From the NCBI RefSeq assembly GCF_003944755.1, contig NZ_RWGU01000051.1, positions 310,001-374,000 of the forward strand: a stretch of 64,000 nt of DNA, given 5' to 3'. The DNA is from Rhodovulum robiginosum. Its GTDB lineage: Bacteria > Pseudomonadota > Alphaproteobacteria > Rhodobacterales > Rhodobacteraceae. The translations under genes and the position numbers were made by a program. Shown here one piece after another: positions 32,473 to 41,920 of the stretch; the stretch's first letter is position 1; each line of letters opens with the position of its first letter. The notes below the pieces were generated by a model. It had not been told where the DNA came from and did no database searches. It was given only the letters and a program-made list of their open reading frames with translations.

Positions 32473-33029
32473 TCTGGCTGATTCTGGGCGTTCTGCTCTG
32501 GAGCGCGGCGCATCTGTTCAAACGGCTGGCCCCCGGCGCCCATGGTCGCCTGGTCGGCACGATCGGCGAAGGCGGCACCAAGGGGGTGGTCGCGGTGGCG
32601 ATCGTGGCCTCGATCGTACTGATGGTGGTCGGCTACCGCATGGCCGACACGCCCACGCTTTGGGGGCGGACCGCGGCGATGACCGGGTTCAACAACCTTC
32701 TCGTGCTCTTTGCCTTCTATCTCTACGCGGCCTCGGGCGCGAAGACGCGCATCACGCGCATCATCCGGCACCCGCAGCTTATCGGCTTCAAGACGTGGGC
32801 AGTGGCGCACCTGCTGGTCAACGGCGATGTCGCGTCGATCGTGCTGTTTGGCGGGCTTCTGGCCTGGGGCGTGGCCGAGATGGCGCTGATCAACCGCGCC
32901 GAGCCCAACTGGACGCCGCCGCCGCGCCCGCCGGCGAAGAAGGAACTGGTCGCCGTGGCCGGCGGGATCGTGGTGTTCGGCGTCGTGGCGCTCTTGCACA
33001 CGCTGCTGGGCTACAACCCCTTCGGATGA
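32469..33029 (+). CDS. NnrU family membrane protein
   Basis: A 186-residue protein with about five membrane spans and the NnrU pattern, including TRIIRHPQLIGFKTWAVAHLLVNGD. NnrU-like proteins are known from nitric oxide reduction loci and are related to isoprenylcysteine methyltransferase-like membrane enzymes; there is no denitrification gene here. The ATGA overlap with mcl2 and close spacing to the next genes put it in the mcl2-mch operon. Confidence 0.87.
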   Translation: MIWLILGVLLWSAAHLFKRLAPGAHGRLVGTIGEGGTKGVVAVAIVASIVLMVVGYRMADTPTLWGRTAAMTGFNNLLVLFAFYLYAASGAKTRITRIIRHPQLIGFKTWAVAHLLVNGDVASIVLFGGLLAWGVAEMALINRAEPNWTPPPRPPAKKELVAVAGGIVVFGVVALLHTLLGYNPFG

Positions 33030-33033
33030 GCCG

Positions 33034-33237
33034 ATGCGCGCTTACCGTTTGCTGACGGGTGAGGACGATTCCGCCTTTTGCCACAAGGTATCCGAGGCGC
33101 TGGCCAGGGGCTGGGTCCTGCATGGCGACCCGGCCTATGCCTACGACGCGGGCAGCGGCCGGATGCGCTGTGCCCAGGCCGTGGTCAAGGATGTAGAGGG
33201 CGCCTACGCGCCCGATATCAAGCTGGGAGATCTATAG
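33034..33237 (+). CDS. DUF1737 small protein
   Basis: A 67-residue protein with the DUF1737 core: YRLLTGEDDSAFCHKVSEAL followed by GWVLHGDPAYAYDA. Function is unknown. It is packed 4 bp after NnrU and 3 bp before mch, and so is co-transcribed with the ethylmalonyl-CoA pathway genes. Confidence 0.8.
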   Translation: MRAYRLLTGEDDSAFCHKVSEALARGWVLHGDPAYAYDAGSGRMRCAQAVVKDVEGAYAPDIKLGDL

Positions 33238-33240
33238 AGT

Positions 33241-34275
33241 ATGGCCAAGACCAATCCGGGCCGGTTTTTCGAAGACTACGCGCTGGGGCAGGTGATTGCG
33301 CACGCGGTGCCGCGCACGGTGTCGGGCGGCGAGCGGGCGCTCTACCACGCGCTCTACCCGGCGCGGCACGCGCTTTTTTCCTCCGATGCGTTCGCCCAGG
33401 GCTGCGGCTTGCCGGCCGCACCGCTCGATGACCTGATCGCGTTTCACACCGTCTTCGGCAAGACGGTCCCGGACATCTCGCTGAACGCGGTGGCCAATCT
33501 CGGCTATGCCGAGGGGCGCTGGCACCGCCCGGTCTGGCCCGGCGATACGCTGCGCTCCGAATCCGAGGTGATCGGGCTCAAGCAGAACTCGAACGGCACG
33601 TCGGGCGTGGTCTGGGTGCGCACAAGGGGGCTGAACCAGACGGGCGAGACGGTGCTCGACTACGTGCGCTGGGTGATGGTGCGCAAGCGCGACCTCGACG
33701 CCCCGGCGCCCGTGACGGCGATACCGGACCTGGCCAAGGCCGTGGCGGCGGACGACCTGGTGGTGCCGCCGGCGCTGAGTTTCAGCGGTTACGATTTCAC
33801 GCTGGCGGGCGAGCCGCACCGTTGGGGCGATTACGAACTTGGCGAGGTGATCGACCATGTCGACGGCGTCACCGTCGAAGAGGCCGAGCACATGCTGGCC
33901 ACGCGGCTGTGGCAGAACACCGCCAAGGTGCATTTCGACGCCACCTTCCGCGACGACGGCAAGCGGCTGATCTATGGCGGCCATGTCATCAGCCTGGCCC
34001 GCGCGCTGTCGTTCAACGGGCTGGCCAACGCGCAGATGATTGTCGGGCTCAACGGGGGCGCGCATGCCAACCCCTGCTTCGCGGGCGATACCGTCAAGGC
34101 ATGGTCCGAGGTTCTGGACAAGGCCGAAACCGGCGCGCCGGGCGTGGGCGCGATCCGGCTGCGGCTGGTCGCGGTCAAGGCAGGCGGCCAGCCGGGCGCG
34201 CTGAAGGGCGAGGACGGCAAGTACCTGCCCGAGGTCCTGCTCGATCTCGACTATTGGGCGCTGATGCCGCTTTGA
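33241..34275 (+). CDS. mch: Mesaconyl-CoA hydratase
   Basis: A 344-residue protein made of two MaoC-like hotdog halves, with NPGRFFEDYALGQVI at the start and, in the second half, WGDYELGEVIDHVDG, which resembles the RFEDF of MaoC enzymes. Length and context match mesaconyl-CoA hydratase (beta-methylmalyl-CoA dehydratase) of R. sphaeroides, which converts mesaconyl-CoA to beta-methylmalyl-CoA in the ethylmalonyl-CoA pathway. It ends 170 bp before sdhC; the gap holds twin operators and hairpins. Confidence 0.9.
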   Translation: MAKTNPGRFFEDYALGQVIAHAVPRTVSGGERALYHALYPARHALFSSDAFAQGCGLPAAPLDDLIAFHTVFGKTVPDISLNAVANLGYAEGRWHRPVWPGDTLRSESEVIGLKQNSNGTSGVVWVRTRGLNQTGETVLDYVRWVMVRKRDLDAPAPVTAIPDLAKAVAADDLVVPPALSFSGYDFTLAGEPHRWGDYELGEVIDHVDGVTVEEAEHMLATRLWQNTAKVHFDATFRDDGKRLIYGGHVISLARALSFNGLANAQMIVGLNGGAHANPCFAGDTVKAWSEVLDKAETGAPGVGAIRLRLVAVKAGGQPGALKGEDGKYLPEVLLDLDYWALMPL

Positions 34276-34289
34276 TCGCGGGGGTGGAA

Positions 34290-34322
34290 TTGTGATCACT
34301 TGCTGCTATCTGGTGATCACAA
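34290..34322. promoter_or_regulatory. Twin TGTGATCACA palindromes upstream of sdhC
   Basis: TTGTGATCAC (34290-34299) and GTGATCACAA (34313-34322) are two copies of the TTGTGATCACAA palindrome with centres 21 bp apart, exactly as upstream of sucC. Confidence 0.65.
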
Positions 34323-34326
34323 AACA

Positions 34327-34399
34327 CCGTTTTTTCGCTGCGACTGCGAAAAAACGGCGCTGTTAGCGCCGCCAAGCCGTGACAGCGGGCGAAAAAACG
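34327..34399. repeat. Hairpins and repeated GCGAAAAAACG in the sdh leader
   Basis: CCGTTTTTTCGC (34327-34338) and GCGAAAAAACGG (34346-34357) form a perfect 12-bp inverted repeat; GGCGCT/AGCGCC (34356-34370) forms a second hairpin; GCGAAAAAACG recurs at 34389-34399. It may terminate the mch transcript, act as an operator, or shape the sdh leader. Confidence 0.55.
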
Positions 34400-34445
34400 T
34401 TATCACATGCGGCCAGCCCGCGACGTAGCATCCGAGAGGCACATC

Positions 34446-34829
34446 ATGGCTGACGTGAACCGGGGAGACCGGCCGCTTTCCCCCCATCTGCAAATCTACC
34501 GTCCCCAGATCACCTCGGTGACCTCGATCCTGACGCGCATCACCGGCAATTCGCTGATTGTGGGCAGCATCCTGATCGTCTGGTGGTTCCTCGCGGCCGC
34601 CAAGGGGCCGGAGGCATTCGCGCGGGCCGACTGGGTGCTGACCTCTTGGATCGGCGATCTGATCATGTTCGGGTCGCTCTGGGCGCTCTGGTACCACACG
34701 CTGGCGGGCATCCGGCACCTGATCTGGGATTCGGGCCGCGGGCTGGAACTGGAGACCGCCGAAAAGCTGGGCTGGATCGTCATCATCGGGTCGGCCGTTC
34801 TCACGGTCCTGACCGTGATCGTCGTCTGA
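34446..34829 (+). CDS. sdhC: Succinate dehydrogenase cytochrome b556 subunit
   Basis: A 127-residue membrane anchor of complex II with three spans and the SdhC motif RPLSPHLQIYRPQITSVTSI near the start. The heme-ligand histidine lies in WYHTLAGIRHLIWD. ATG 34446 is favoured over an upstream in-frame start at 34407, because the canonical motif begins soon after it and AGAGGCAC precedes it. It is first in sdhCDAB, behind the twin palindromes. Confidence 0.95.
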   Translation: MADVNRGDRPLSPHLQIYRPQITSVTSILTRITGNSLIVGSILIVWWFLAAAKGPEAFARADWVLTSWIGDLIMFGSLWALWYHTLAGIRHLIWDSGRGLELETAEKLGWIVIIGSAVLTVLTVIVV

Positions 34830-34841
34830 GGGGGGGAAGCG

Positions 34842-35213
34842 ATGCGTTTCATCACCGACCGCAAGCGCGCCGTGGGGCTGGGCGCGGCCAAGACAGGGAC
34901 CATGGAGCATTGGACCACGACGATCAGTTCGGTTGCCCTGATCGGGCTGATGCCGGTTTTCGTGCTGATCGTGGGCTCGTCGCTGGGCAGCAGCCACGAA
35001 GACGTTGTGGCGACCTTTTCACGCCCGTTCCCGGCGCTGGTGGTCATCCTGACATTCTGGGTCGGCTTCGGCCACTTCCGCCGCGGCGTGCAGATCATGA
35101 TCGAGGATTACGCCAGCGGCGTCACTCGCAAGGCCTTGCTGATCCTGATGATCAGCATCAGCTACACCGCCATGGCGGCCGGGCTTTACGCCGTTGTCCG
35201 CCTCGCCCTCTGA
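34842..35213 (+). CDS. sdhD: Succinate dehydrogenase membrane anchor subunit
   Basis: A 123-residue protein with three membrane spans. It begins with the roseobacter SdhD pattern RAVGLGAAKTGTMEHWTTTI and contains FRRGVQIMIEDYA, where the conserved Asp-Tyr region contributes to quinone binding. It lies 12 bp after sdhC and 21 bp before sdhA. Confidence 0.93.
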   Translation: MRFITDRKRAVGLGAAKTGTMEHWTTTISSVALIGLMPVFVLIVGSSLGSSHEDVVATFSRPFPALVVILTFWVGFGHFRRGVQIMIEDYASGVTRKALLILMISISYTAMAAGLYAVVRLAL

Positions 35214-35234
35214 GCTACTGGAGAGACCACCTAG

Positions 35235-37040
35235 ATGGCCGCTTACGAATACGAGACGCACGAATACGACGTGGTGGTGGTGGGCGCCGGGGGCTCGGGC
35301 CTGCGGGCGACGCTGGGCATGGCCGAGCAGGGCTTGCGCACCGCATGCGTGACCAAGGTCTTTCCGACCCGCAGCCACACGGTGGCCGCCCAGGGCGGCA
35401 TCGCGGCGTCGCTGGGCAACATGGGGCCCGACCACTGGCAATGGCACATGTACGACACCGTCAAGGGGTCTGACTGGCTGGGCGACACCGACGCGATGGA
35501 ATACCTCGCCCGCGAGGCGCCCAAGGCAGTCTACGAGTTGGAACATTACGGCGTGCCGTTTTCACGCACCGAAGAAGGGCGCATCTACCAGCGCCCCTTC
35601 GGCGGGCACACGACCGAGTTCGGCGAGGGCCCGCCGGTGCAGCGCACCTGCGCCGCCGCCGACCGCACCGGTCACGCGATCCTGCACACGCTTTACGGCC
35701 AGAGCCTCAAGCAGAAGGCCGAGTTCTTCATCGAATACTTCGCCATCGACCTGATCATGTCCGAGGACGGGCAGTGCCAGGGCGTGCTGGCGTGGAAGCT
35801 GGATGACGGCACGCTGCATGTCTTCGCCGCCAAGATGGTGGTGCTGGCCACCGGTGGCTACGGGCGCGCCTATTTCAGCGCGACCTCGGCGCATACCTGC
35901 ACCGGCGACGGTGGCGGCATGGTGGCGCGCGCGGGCCTGCCGCTGCAGGACATGGAATTCGTGCAGTTCCACCCCACCGGCATCTACGGCGCGGGCTGCC
36001 TGATCACCGAGGGTGCGCGCGGCGAGGGCGGTTACCTGACCAATTCCGAGGGCGAGCGGTTCATGGAACGCTACGCGCCGACCTACAAGGACCTCGCCTC
36101 GCGCGACGTGGTTTCGCGCTGCATGACGATGGAGATCCGCGAAGGGCGCGGCGTGGGTGAGGGCAAGGATCACATCCACCTGAACCTCAGCCACCTGCCG
36201 CCCGACACGCTGGCCGAGCGCCTGCCCGGCATCTCGGAATCGGCGCGCATCTTCGCCGGCGTCGACGTCACGAAGGAGCCGATCCCGGTGCTGCCGACGG
36301 TGCATTACAACATGGGCGGCATCCCGACGAATTACTGGGGCGAGGTGCTGAACCCCACGCCAGACCACCCCGACCGGGTGGCGCCCGGCCTGATGGCCGT
36401 GGGCGAGGCGGGCTGTGCCTCGGTGCATGGGGCCAACCGGCTGGGGTCGAATTCGCTGATCGACCTGGTGGTCTTCGGCCGCGCCGCGGCGATCCGTGCC
36501 AAGGACGTGGTCGACCCCGAAACGGCCGTGCCCACGCCAAACGCGGCCTCGATCCAGCAGTCGCTGGACCGGTTCGACGGGCTGCGCCACGCCGCGGGCC
36601 ACGTGCCGACCGCCGAGCTGCGGCTGGAGATGCAAAAGACCATGCAGGCCGACGCGGCGGTCTTCCGCACCGACAAGACGCTGGCCGACGGCTGCGCCAA
36701 GATGGCCGAGGTCGCCGGCAAGATGGGCGACATCAAGGTCACCGACCGCTCGCTGATCTGGAACTCCGACCTGATGGAAACGCTGGAGCTGACCAACCTG
36801 ATGCCCAGCGCGCTGGCCACCGTCGTCAGCGCCGAGGCGCGCAAGGAAAGCCGTGGGGCGCACGCACACGAGGACTACCCCGACCGCGACGACGACAACT
36901 GGCGCAAGCACACGCTCTCTTGGATCGAGGGCGCGGAGGTAAAGCTCGCCTACCGGCCGGTGCACCTGGAGCCGCTGTCCCCTGCCGAAAAGGGCGGGAT
37001 CGACCTGAAAAAGATCGCGCCCAAGGCGCGGGTCTACTGA
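35235..37040 (+). CDS. sdhA: Succinate dehydrogenase flavoprotein subunit
   Basis: A 601-residue FAD subunit of complex II. The dinucleotide motif [20 protein letters not shown] starts at about residue 14; the covalent-FAD histidine lies in [12 protein letters not shown]. The active-site [20 protein letters not shown] and the C-terminal [16 protein letters not shown]-type block (here [15 protein letters not shown]) are complete. It oxidises succinate to fumarate on the cytoplasmic face of the membrane. Confidence 0.98.
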   Translation: MAAYEYETHEYDVVVVGAGGSGLRATLGMAEQGLRTACVTKVFPTRSHTVAAQGGIAASLGNMGPDHWQWHMYDTVKGSDWLGDTDAMEYLAREAPKAVYELEHYGVPFSRTEEGRIYQRPFGGHTTEFGEGPPVQRTCAAADRTGHAILHTLYGQSLKQKAEFFIEYFAIDLIMSEDGQCQGVLAWKLDDGTLHVFAAKMVVLATGGYGRAYFSATSAHTCTGDGGGMVARAGLPLQDMEFVQFHPTGIYGAGCLITEGARGEGGYLTNSEGERFMERYAPTYKDLASRDVVSRCMTMEIREGRGVGEGKDHIHLNLSHLPPDTLAERLPGISESARIFAGVDVTKEPIPVLPTVHYNMGGIPTNYWGEVLNPTPDHPDRVAPGLMAVGEAGCASVHGANRLGSNSLIDLVVFGRAAAIRAKDVVDPETAVPTPNAASIQQSLDRFDGLRHAAGHVPTAELRLEMQKTMQADAAVFRTDKTLADGCAKMAEVAGKMGDIKVTDRSLIWNSDLMETLELTNLMPSALATVVSAEARKESRGAHAHEDYPDRDDDNWRKHTLSWIEGAEVKLAYRPVHLEPLSPAEKGGIDLKKIAPKARVY

Positions 37041-37050
37041 GGAGGCGACG

Positions 37051-37830
37051 ATGGTTCAACTGACGCTCCCCAAGAACTCGGTCGTCAAGACCGGCAAGAC
37101 CTGGCCCGAGCCCAAGGGCGCCACCAATGTGCGCAAGTTCCAGATCTACCGCTGGAACCCCGACACCGGCGAAAACCCCCGGGTCGACACCTATTTCGTC
37201 GATCTCGACACCTGCGGGCCGATGGTTCTGGATGCGCTGATCAAGATCAAGAACGAGATCGACCCGACGCTGACCTTCCGCCGGTCGTGCCGCGAAGGCA
37301 TCTGCGGATCGTGCGCGATGAATATCGACGGGATCAACACGCTGGCCTGCACCTACGGCATGGACGAGATCAAGGGCACGGTGAAGATCTACCCGTTGCC
37401 GCACATGCCCGTGGTCAAGGACCTGATCCCCGACCTGACCATGTTTTACGCCCAGCACGCCTCGATCATGCCGTGGCTGGAGACCGAGACGAACGCACCC
37501 GCCAAGGAATGGCGCCAGTCCATCGAAGACCGCAAAAAGCTGGACGGGCTCTATGAATGCGTGATGTGCGCCTCCTGCTCGGCCGCGTGCCCCAGCTATT
37601 GGTGGAACGGCGACAAATATCTCGGGCCCGCCGCGCTGCTGCACGCCTATCGCTGGATCATCGACAGCCGCGACGAGGCGACGGGCGAACGCCTGGACCA
37701 GCTTGAAGACCCTTTCAAGCTCTACCGCTGCCACACGATCATGAACTGCACCAAGACCTGCCCCAAGGGCCTCAACCCGGCCAAGGCGATCGCGCAGATC
37801 AAGAAGATGATGCTCGAGCGCGCCGTCTAG
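37051..37830 (+). CDS. sdhB: Succinate dehydrogenase iron-sulfur subunit
   Basis: A 259-residue iron-sulfur protein. The [2Fe-2S] domain carries [16 protein letters not shown] and a later Cys in NTLACTYG. The C-terminal ferredoxin part binds the [4Fe-4S] and [3Fe-4S] clusters through [16 protein letters not shown] and [17 protein letters not shown]. It passes electrons from SdhA to quinone. A GAGGAG-type site precedes the ATG at 37051. Confidence 0.98.
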   Translation: MVQLTLPKNSVVKTGKTWPEPKGATNVRKFQIYRWNPDTGENPRVDTYFVDLDTCGPMVLDALIKIKNEIDPTLTFRRSCREGICGSCAMNIDGINTLACTYGMDEIKGTVKIYPLPHMPVVKDLIPDLTMFYAQHASIMPWLETETNAPAKEWRQSIEDRKKLDGLYECVMCASCSAACPSYWWNGDKYLGPAALLHAYRWIIDSRDEATGERLDQLEDPFKLYRCHTIMNCTKTCPKGLNPAKAIAQIKKMMLERAV

Positions 37831-37844
37831 GCCCGGAGGGCGTC

Positions 37845-38684
37845 ATGTCTGCACCCGAGGATGCCGCCGCCCGCCGCGCCGCGCCGCCGGTGATCGCCTA
37901 TCCGCCCGAGACGCTGCCGGGGCCCGACCTGGCGCTTTACCGGGCGGCGCGCGCGGCGGCCGCAAAGGTGGCCGAAACCGTCGTGCCGCCCCGCGACGCG
38001 CGGACCTTCCGCGTCGCGGCCGGGCAGTTTTTTCGCATCACCTGCAGCGACGGCCCCCAGGTCGGCGACCTGAACCTCTGGGCGGCGCAGGATTTGTCTG
38101 AACGGTTCTTTTCAGGCAAGACCCGGGCGCTGCATGGCACGCATCTGGATCTGGGCGACAGGATGTGGTCTTGCTTTCCCCATCTGCGCCCGATGGCGAC
38201 GATCACCGAAGATACGCTGGGCTGGTACGGCTACGACGCGGACGGGGCCGGGGTGCATGACGTGATCGGCACCCGCTGCGACCCCTATACCCATCGCCTG
38301 CTGGCGGGCAGCGATTACGACAGGTGCTGTCATTCCAACCTGACCCGGGCGCTGTCGGCCGAGACCGGGCTGCCGCGCGCCGAGGCCGAGGCTCATGTCC
38401 ACGACGTGCTGAACGTCTTCATGTGCACGGGGTTTACCCGCGACAGCCACCGCTATTTCACCAAGCCCAGCCCCGTGCGCCCCGGCGACCACATCGAGGC
38501 ATTCGCCGAGATCGACCTGCTGGGCGCGCTGTCGGCCTGTCCCTGGGGCGACTGCGGCACCAACAGCCCGCAGAGCGCGACCTGTCATCCGCTTCTGGTC
38601 GAGGTCTTCGCGCCGGCACCGGGGGCGCTGGACGGGTGGCAGCCGCCCGCGCCCAACGGCTATGCCGGCCATCACGGCGCCTGA
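37845..38684 (+). CDS. DUF1989 (urea carboxylase-associated type) protein
   Basis: A 279-residue soluble protein with the DUF1989 hallmarks: TFRVAAGQFFRITCSDGPQVGDLNLW, then several Cys/His/Asp residues (RCDPYTHRLL, CCHSNL, DCGTNSP) that look like metal or cofactor ligands. Relatives are encoded with urea carboxylase or in aminomethyltransferase-like contexts. It follows sdhB by 14 bp on the same strand, so it may be the last gene of the sdh operon. The reason for this pairing is unknown. Confidence 0.85.
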   Translation: MSAPEDAAARRAAPPVIAYPPETLPGPDLALYRAARAAAAKVAETVVPPRDARTFRVAAGQFFRITCSDGPQVGDLNLWAAQDLSERFFSGKTRALHGTHLDLGDRMWSCFPHLRPMATITEDTLGWYGYDADGAGVHDVIGTRCDPYTHRLLAGSDYDRCCHSNLTRALSAETGLPRAEAEAHVHDVLNVFMCTGFTRDSHRYFTKPSPVRPGDHIEAFAEIDLLGALSACPWGDCGTNSPQSATCHPLLVEVFAPAPGALDGWQPPAPNGYAGHHGA

Positions 38685-38687
38685 CCG

Positions 38688-39392
38688 TCAGGACAGAGCG
38701 GCCTCGAGCGCGATCTCGACCATGGCGGCAAAGCCCGTTTCCCGCTCTTGAGAGGACATCGCGGCGCCGGTCAGCAGGTGGTCCGACACGGTCAGCACCG
38801 ACAGCGCCCGCGCCCCATGCCGCGCGGCGAGGGTGTAAAGCTCGGCGGTTTCCATCTCGACGGCGAGGATGCCGTGGCGGGTCATCGCCTCGTTCAGGTC
38901 GGGACGTTCGTCGTAGAACGCGTCGGAGGAATAGATGCCGCCGACATGCACCGGCCGGCCACGCGACACGGCCGCCCGATGGGCCGCCTCCAACAGCCCC
39001 CAATCGGCGCAGGGGGCGAAGTTGAGCTCGCGGAAAATGCCGGACGAGGGGGTGGACAGCGTCGAGGCCGTCATCGCCAGCACCAGGTCGTGCAGCGCCA
39101 CCTCGCGCTGCATCGCCCCGGTCGAGCCGATGCGGATCAGCGTTTTGACGCCGTAATCGCGGATCAGTTCGTTGACGTATATCGACAGCGACGGCATGCC
39201 CATGCCGGTGCCGTGGATGGTGATGCGCTGGCCCTGCCAGGTGCCGGTATAGCCCAGCATACCCCGCACGCGGTTTACGCAGGCCGGACGGTCCAGAAAC
39301 GTTTCGGCGGCCCATTTCGCGCGCATCGGATCGCCGGGCAAAAGAACCGTCTCGGCGATCTCACCCGGTTGGGCGCCAATATGTATCGACAT
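38688..39392 (-). CDS. deoD: Purine nucleoside phosphorylase DeoD
   Basis: A 234-residue trimeric/hexameric-type phosphorylase with [21 protein letters not shown], the phosphate and ribose-binding [21 protein letters not shown], and [10 protein letters not shown] with the catalytic Asp. It cleaves purine nucleosides with phosphate to free base and ribose 1-phosphate. It is convergent with the DUF1989 gene, 3 bp apart, and 9 bp downstream of the H-NS-like gene. Confidence 0.95.
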   Translation of the reverse strand: MSIHIGAQPGEIAETVLLPGDPMRAKWAAETFLDRPACVNRVRGMLGYTGTWQGQRITIHGTGMGMPSLSIYVNELIRDYGVKTLIRIGSTGAMQREVALHDLVLAMTASTLSTPSSGIFRELNFAPCADWGLLEAAHRAAVSRGRPVHVGGIYSSDAFYDERPDLNEAMTRHGILAVEMETAELYTLAARHGARALSVLTVSDHLLTGAAMSSQERETGFAAMVEIALEAALS

Positions 39393-39401
39393 CGGCGCCG
39401 G

Positions 39402-39710
39402 TCAGATCTCGAAATCGCTCATCGGGCGCCCGGCCTCGATTGCGTCCTTGATCCAGCGGGGCTGACGCCCGCGGCCGGTCCAGGTCTGCTTAGGGTCTTC
39501 GGGGTTGCGGTATTTCGGCGGCGAGGTTTTCTTGGGTTTCTTGCCGTCGGTCAGTTCATCGAGGGAAAAGCCGAATTGGCGCGCCGCCTCTTCTGCCGCT
39601 TTTCGGGCGTCATCTTTGCGCCGAACTTCGAGCCGGGCAATTGCCTTGTCGATGTTCTTGCGCAGTTTTTCCAGTTCCTTGAGCGACATGGAGTCGAGGT
39701 CTACAGCCAT
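39402..39710 (-). CDS. H-NS family DNA-binding protein (HvrA-like)
   Basis: A 102-residue H-NS-like protein. The N-terminal coiled-coil oligomerisation part spans about 8-50 (SLKELEKLRKNIDKAIARLE). A short linker leads to the C-terminal DNA-binding domain with PKYRNPEDPKQTWTGRGRQPRWI, the TWTGRGRxPxW AT-hook-like loop of the family. In Rhodobacter such proteins (HvrA/Spb) tune photosynthesis and nitrogen genes. The genes around are not obvious xenogeneic targets. AGGAGAG precedes the ATG. Confidence 0.92.
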   Translation of the reverse strand: MAVDLDSMSLKELEKLRKNIDKAIARLEVRRKDDARKAAEEAARQFGFSLDELTDGKKPKKTSPPKYRNPEDPKQTWTGRGRQPRWIKDAIEAGRPMSDFEI

Positions 39711-39765
39711 TAATTCTCTCCTTGTTTTGGTTCTACATTTACCAAGGGATAAAAAAGATCAATTG

Positions 39766-39804
39766 AAATCGTAACTCTGGCAAGAAACCGGAGTTACGAT
39801 TTTT
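39766..39804. terminator. Strong inverted repeat upstream of the H-NS-like gene
   Basis: AAATCGTAACTC (39766-39777) pairs with GAGTTACGATTT (39791-39802) across a 13-nt loop, with five Ts at 39800-39804 on the plus strand. It lies between ecm and the H-NS-like gene, both on the minus strand. It may terminate ecm or act as an operator for the H-NS-like gene. Confidence 0.55.
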
Positions 39805-39847
39805 CGATCGAGTGACAATGAGAGGTAAAAATTCGCGCAAAAGGACC

Positions 39848-39885
39848 ACCAAATTCCTTTTGCTTTCGCAAAGGTGGAATTGGCG
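39848..39885 (-). terminator. Hairpin directly after ecm
   Basis: On the minus strand, 3 nt past the ecm stop, CCGCCAATTCC and GGAATTTGGTGG enclose TTTGC-GAAA-GCAAA, a stem closed by a GNRA tetraloop. The strand continues into CCTTTTGC. It is a probable 3' end structure. Confidence 0.55.
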
Positions 39886-39887
39886 GC

Positions 39888-41855
39888 TTATTCCGCCGCG
39901 ACCGGTGCTGGTGCAATCAGGCCCACGATATCGAACATGATGCGATTCAGTTCGAAATCCTTGGGCGTATATACCTTGGCCACACCCAGCGCGCGCAGCC
40001 TTTCGGCATCGTCCTCGGGGATGATGCCGCCGACCACCACGGGGATATGGGCCAGCCCGGCCGCCTGCAGGCGCTGCATCAGCTCCTCGATCAGCGGCAT
40101 GTGGCTGCCCGACAGGATCGACAGGCCCAGCACGTCGGCGCCCTGCTCTTGCGCCGCGGCGACGATCTCGGCCGGGGTCAGGCGGATGCCTTCGTAGGTG
40201 ATGTCCATGCCGCAGTCGCGGGCGCGGGCGGCGATCTGCTCGGCGCCGTTGGAATGGCCGTCGAGCCCCGGCTTGCCGACCAGGAATTTCGGCTTGCGCC
40301 CGAGGCGCGAGGCCAGCGCGTCGACGGCGGTCCGGATCTCGTCCAGCCCCTCGGTGCGGTTCGAGGGGCTGGCGGACACACCGGTGGGCGCACGGTATTG
40401 CCCGTGCACGCCGCGCACCACGTCGCCCCATTCGCCGGTGGTCACGCCGGCCTTGGCCGCCGCGATGGAGGGCGGCATGATATTGGCGCCCGTCGTGGCG
40501 GCCTCGCGCAGCGCGGCGAGTGCGGCCTTGACGGCGGCCTCGTCACGCCCGGCGCGCCAGGCCTCCAGCCGCGCGATCTGGTCGGCCTCGGCCTCGGGGT
40601 CGGCCATCATGATGGCCTCGTCCCCGGCGGTCAGCGGCGAGGACTCGCCCTCGGTCCAGCGGTTGACGCCGACGACGACCGTCTCGCCGTTTTCCACCCG
40701 CGCGATCCGCTCTGCGTTGCTTTCCACCAGCCGCGATTTCATGTGTTCGATGGCTGCCACCGCGCCGCCCATCGTGTCGATCTGCGCCAGTTCCGCCCGC
40801 GCCCCCTCTTTCAGCGCCTCCACCCTGGCGGTCACCGCCGGGTTGCCGTCGAAGAGGTCTTCGTATTCCAGAAGGTCGGTCTCGTAGGCCAGGATCTGCT
40901 GCATCCTGAGCGACCATTGCTGGTCCCACGGGCGCGGCAGGCCCAGCGCCTCGTTCCAGGCGGGCAATTGCACGGCGCGGGCGCGGGCGTTTTTCGAAAG
41001 CGTCACCGCCAGCATCTCGATCAGGATGCGGTAGACGTTGTTTTCCGGCTGCTGCTCGGTCAGGCCGAGAGAGTTGACCTGCACGCCGTAGCGGAAGCGG
41101 CGGAATTTCGCGTCTTCGACACCATAGCGCTCGCGGCAGATCTCATCCCACAGCTCGACGAAGGCGCGCATCTTGCAAAGTTCGGTCACAAAGCGGATGC
41201 CCGCGTTCACGAAAAAGGAAATCCGCCCCACCATCGCCGGGAAATCCTCTTCGGCCACCTTGCCCTTGAGGTCGTCCAGCACGGCGGTGGCGGTGGCCAG
41301 CGCATAGGCCAACTCTTGCTCGGGCGTCGCGCCGGCCTCTTGCAGGTGGTAGGAACACACGTTCATCGGGTTCCATTTCGGCAGGTGCTCGCGGGTATAG
41401 GCCGCGACGTCGGTTATCATCCTGAGCGATGGCTTGGGCGGGCAGATATAGGTGCCGCGGCTGAGGTATTCCTTGATGATGTCGTTCTGCACGGTGCCCT
41501 GCAGTTTCGACACATCGGCGCCCTGTTCCTCGGCGACGGCGATGTAAAGCGCCAGCAGCCAGGGTGCCGGTGCATTGATCGTCATCGAGGTGTTCATCTG
41601 CTCCAGCGGGATCTGGTCGAACAAAAGCCGCATGTCGCCCAGATGCGCCACCGGGACGCCCACCTTGCCGACCTCGCCGCGCGCCAGTTCGTGGTCGCTG
41701 TCATACCCGGTCTGGGTGGGCAGGTCGAAGGCCACCGAAAGACCCGTCTGCCCCCGGGCGAGGTTGGACCGGTAAAGCGCGTTCGATGCCGTGGCCGTGG
41801 AATGGCCGGCATAGGTGCGAAACAGCCAGGGGCGGTCTTTGGGGGCGTTTGACAT
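39888..41855 (-). CDS. ecm: Ethylmalonyl-CoA mutase
   Basis: A 655-residue coenzyme B12-dependent mutase. The N-terminal barrel begins DRPWLFRTYAGHSTATASN and includes SMTINAPAPWLLALYIAVAEEQG. The C-terminal cobalamin domain has the DxHxxG motif in GLDGHSNGAEQIA and the IPVVVGGIIPEDD strand. Length and start match the Ecm/MeaA group rather than methylmalonyl-CoA mutase. It converts (2R)-ethylmalonyl-CoA to methylsuccinyl-CoA, and ccrA upstream makes ethylmalonyl-CoA. The palindrome CGCAAT-ATA-ATTGCG lies 21 bp before the ATG. Confidence 0.95.
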   Translation of the reverse strand: MSNAPKDRPWLFRTYAGHSTATASNALYRSNLARGQTGLSVAFDLPTQTGYDSDHELARGEVGKVGVPVAHLGDMRLLFDQIPLEQMNTSMTINAPAPWLLALYIAVAEEQGADVSKLQGTVQNDIIKEYLSRGTYICPPKPSLRMITDVAAYTREHLPKWNPMNVCSYHLQEAGATPEQELAYALATATAVLDDLKGKVAEEDFPAMVGRISFFVNAGIRFVTELCKMRAFVELWDEICRERYGVEDAKFRRFRYGVQVNSLGLTEQQPENNVYRILIEMLAVTLSKNARARAVQLPAWNEALGLPRPWDQQWSLRMQQILAYETDLLEYEDLFDGNPAVTARVEALKEGARAELAQIDTMGGAVAAIEHMKSRLVESNAERIARVENGETVVVGVNRWTEGESSPLTAGDEAIMMADPEAEADQIARLEAWRAGRDEAAVKAALAALREAATTGANIMPPSIAAAKAGVTTGEWGDVVRGVHGQYRAPTGVSASPSNRTEGLDEIRTAVDALASRLGRKPKFLVGKPGLDGHSNGAEQIAARARDCGMDITYEGIRLTPAEIVAAAQEQGADVLGLSILSGSHMPLIEELMQRLQAAGLAHIPVVVGGIIPEDDAERLRALGVAKVYTPKDFELNRIMFDIVGLIAPAPVAAE

Positions 41856-41875
41856 GGCAGACCTCTCGATTTCGC

Positions 41876-41890
41876 CGCAATATAATTGCG
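41876..41890. promoter_or_regulatory. CGCAAT-ATA-ATTGCG palindrome before ecm
   Basis: A perfect 15-bp palindrome ending 21 bp upstream of the ecm start codon. It shares TTGCG/CGCAA halves with sites before mcl2 and ccrA. Confidence 0.5.
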
Positions 41891-41920
41891 TGCCCCGGGC
41901 AGTATCGGGAATCATCGGTC

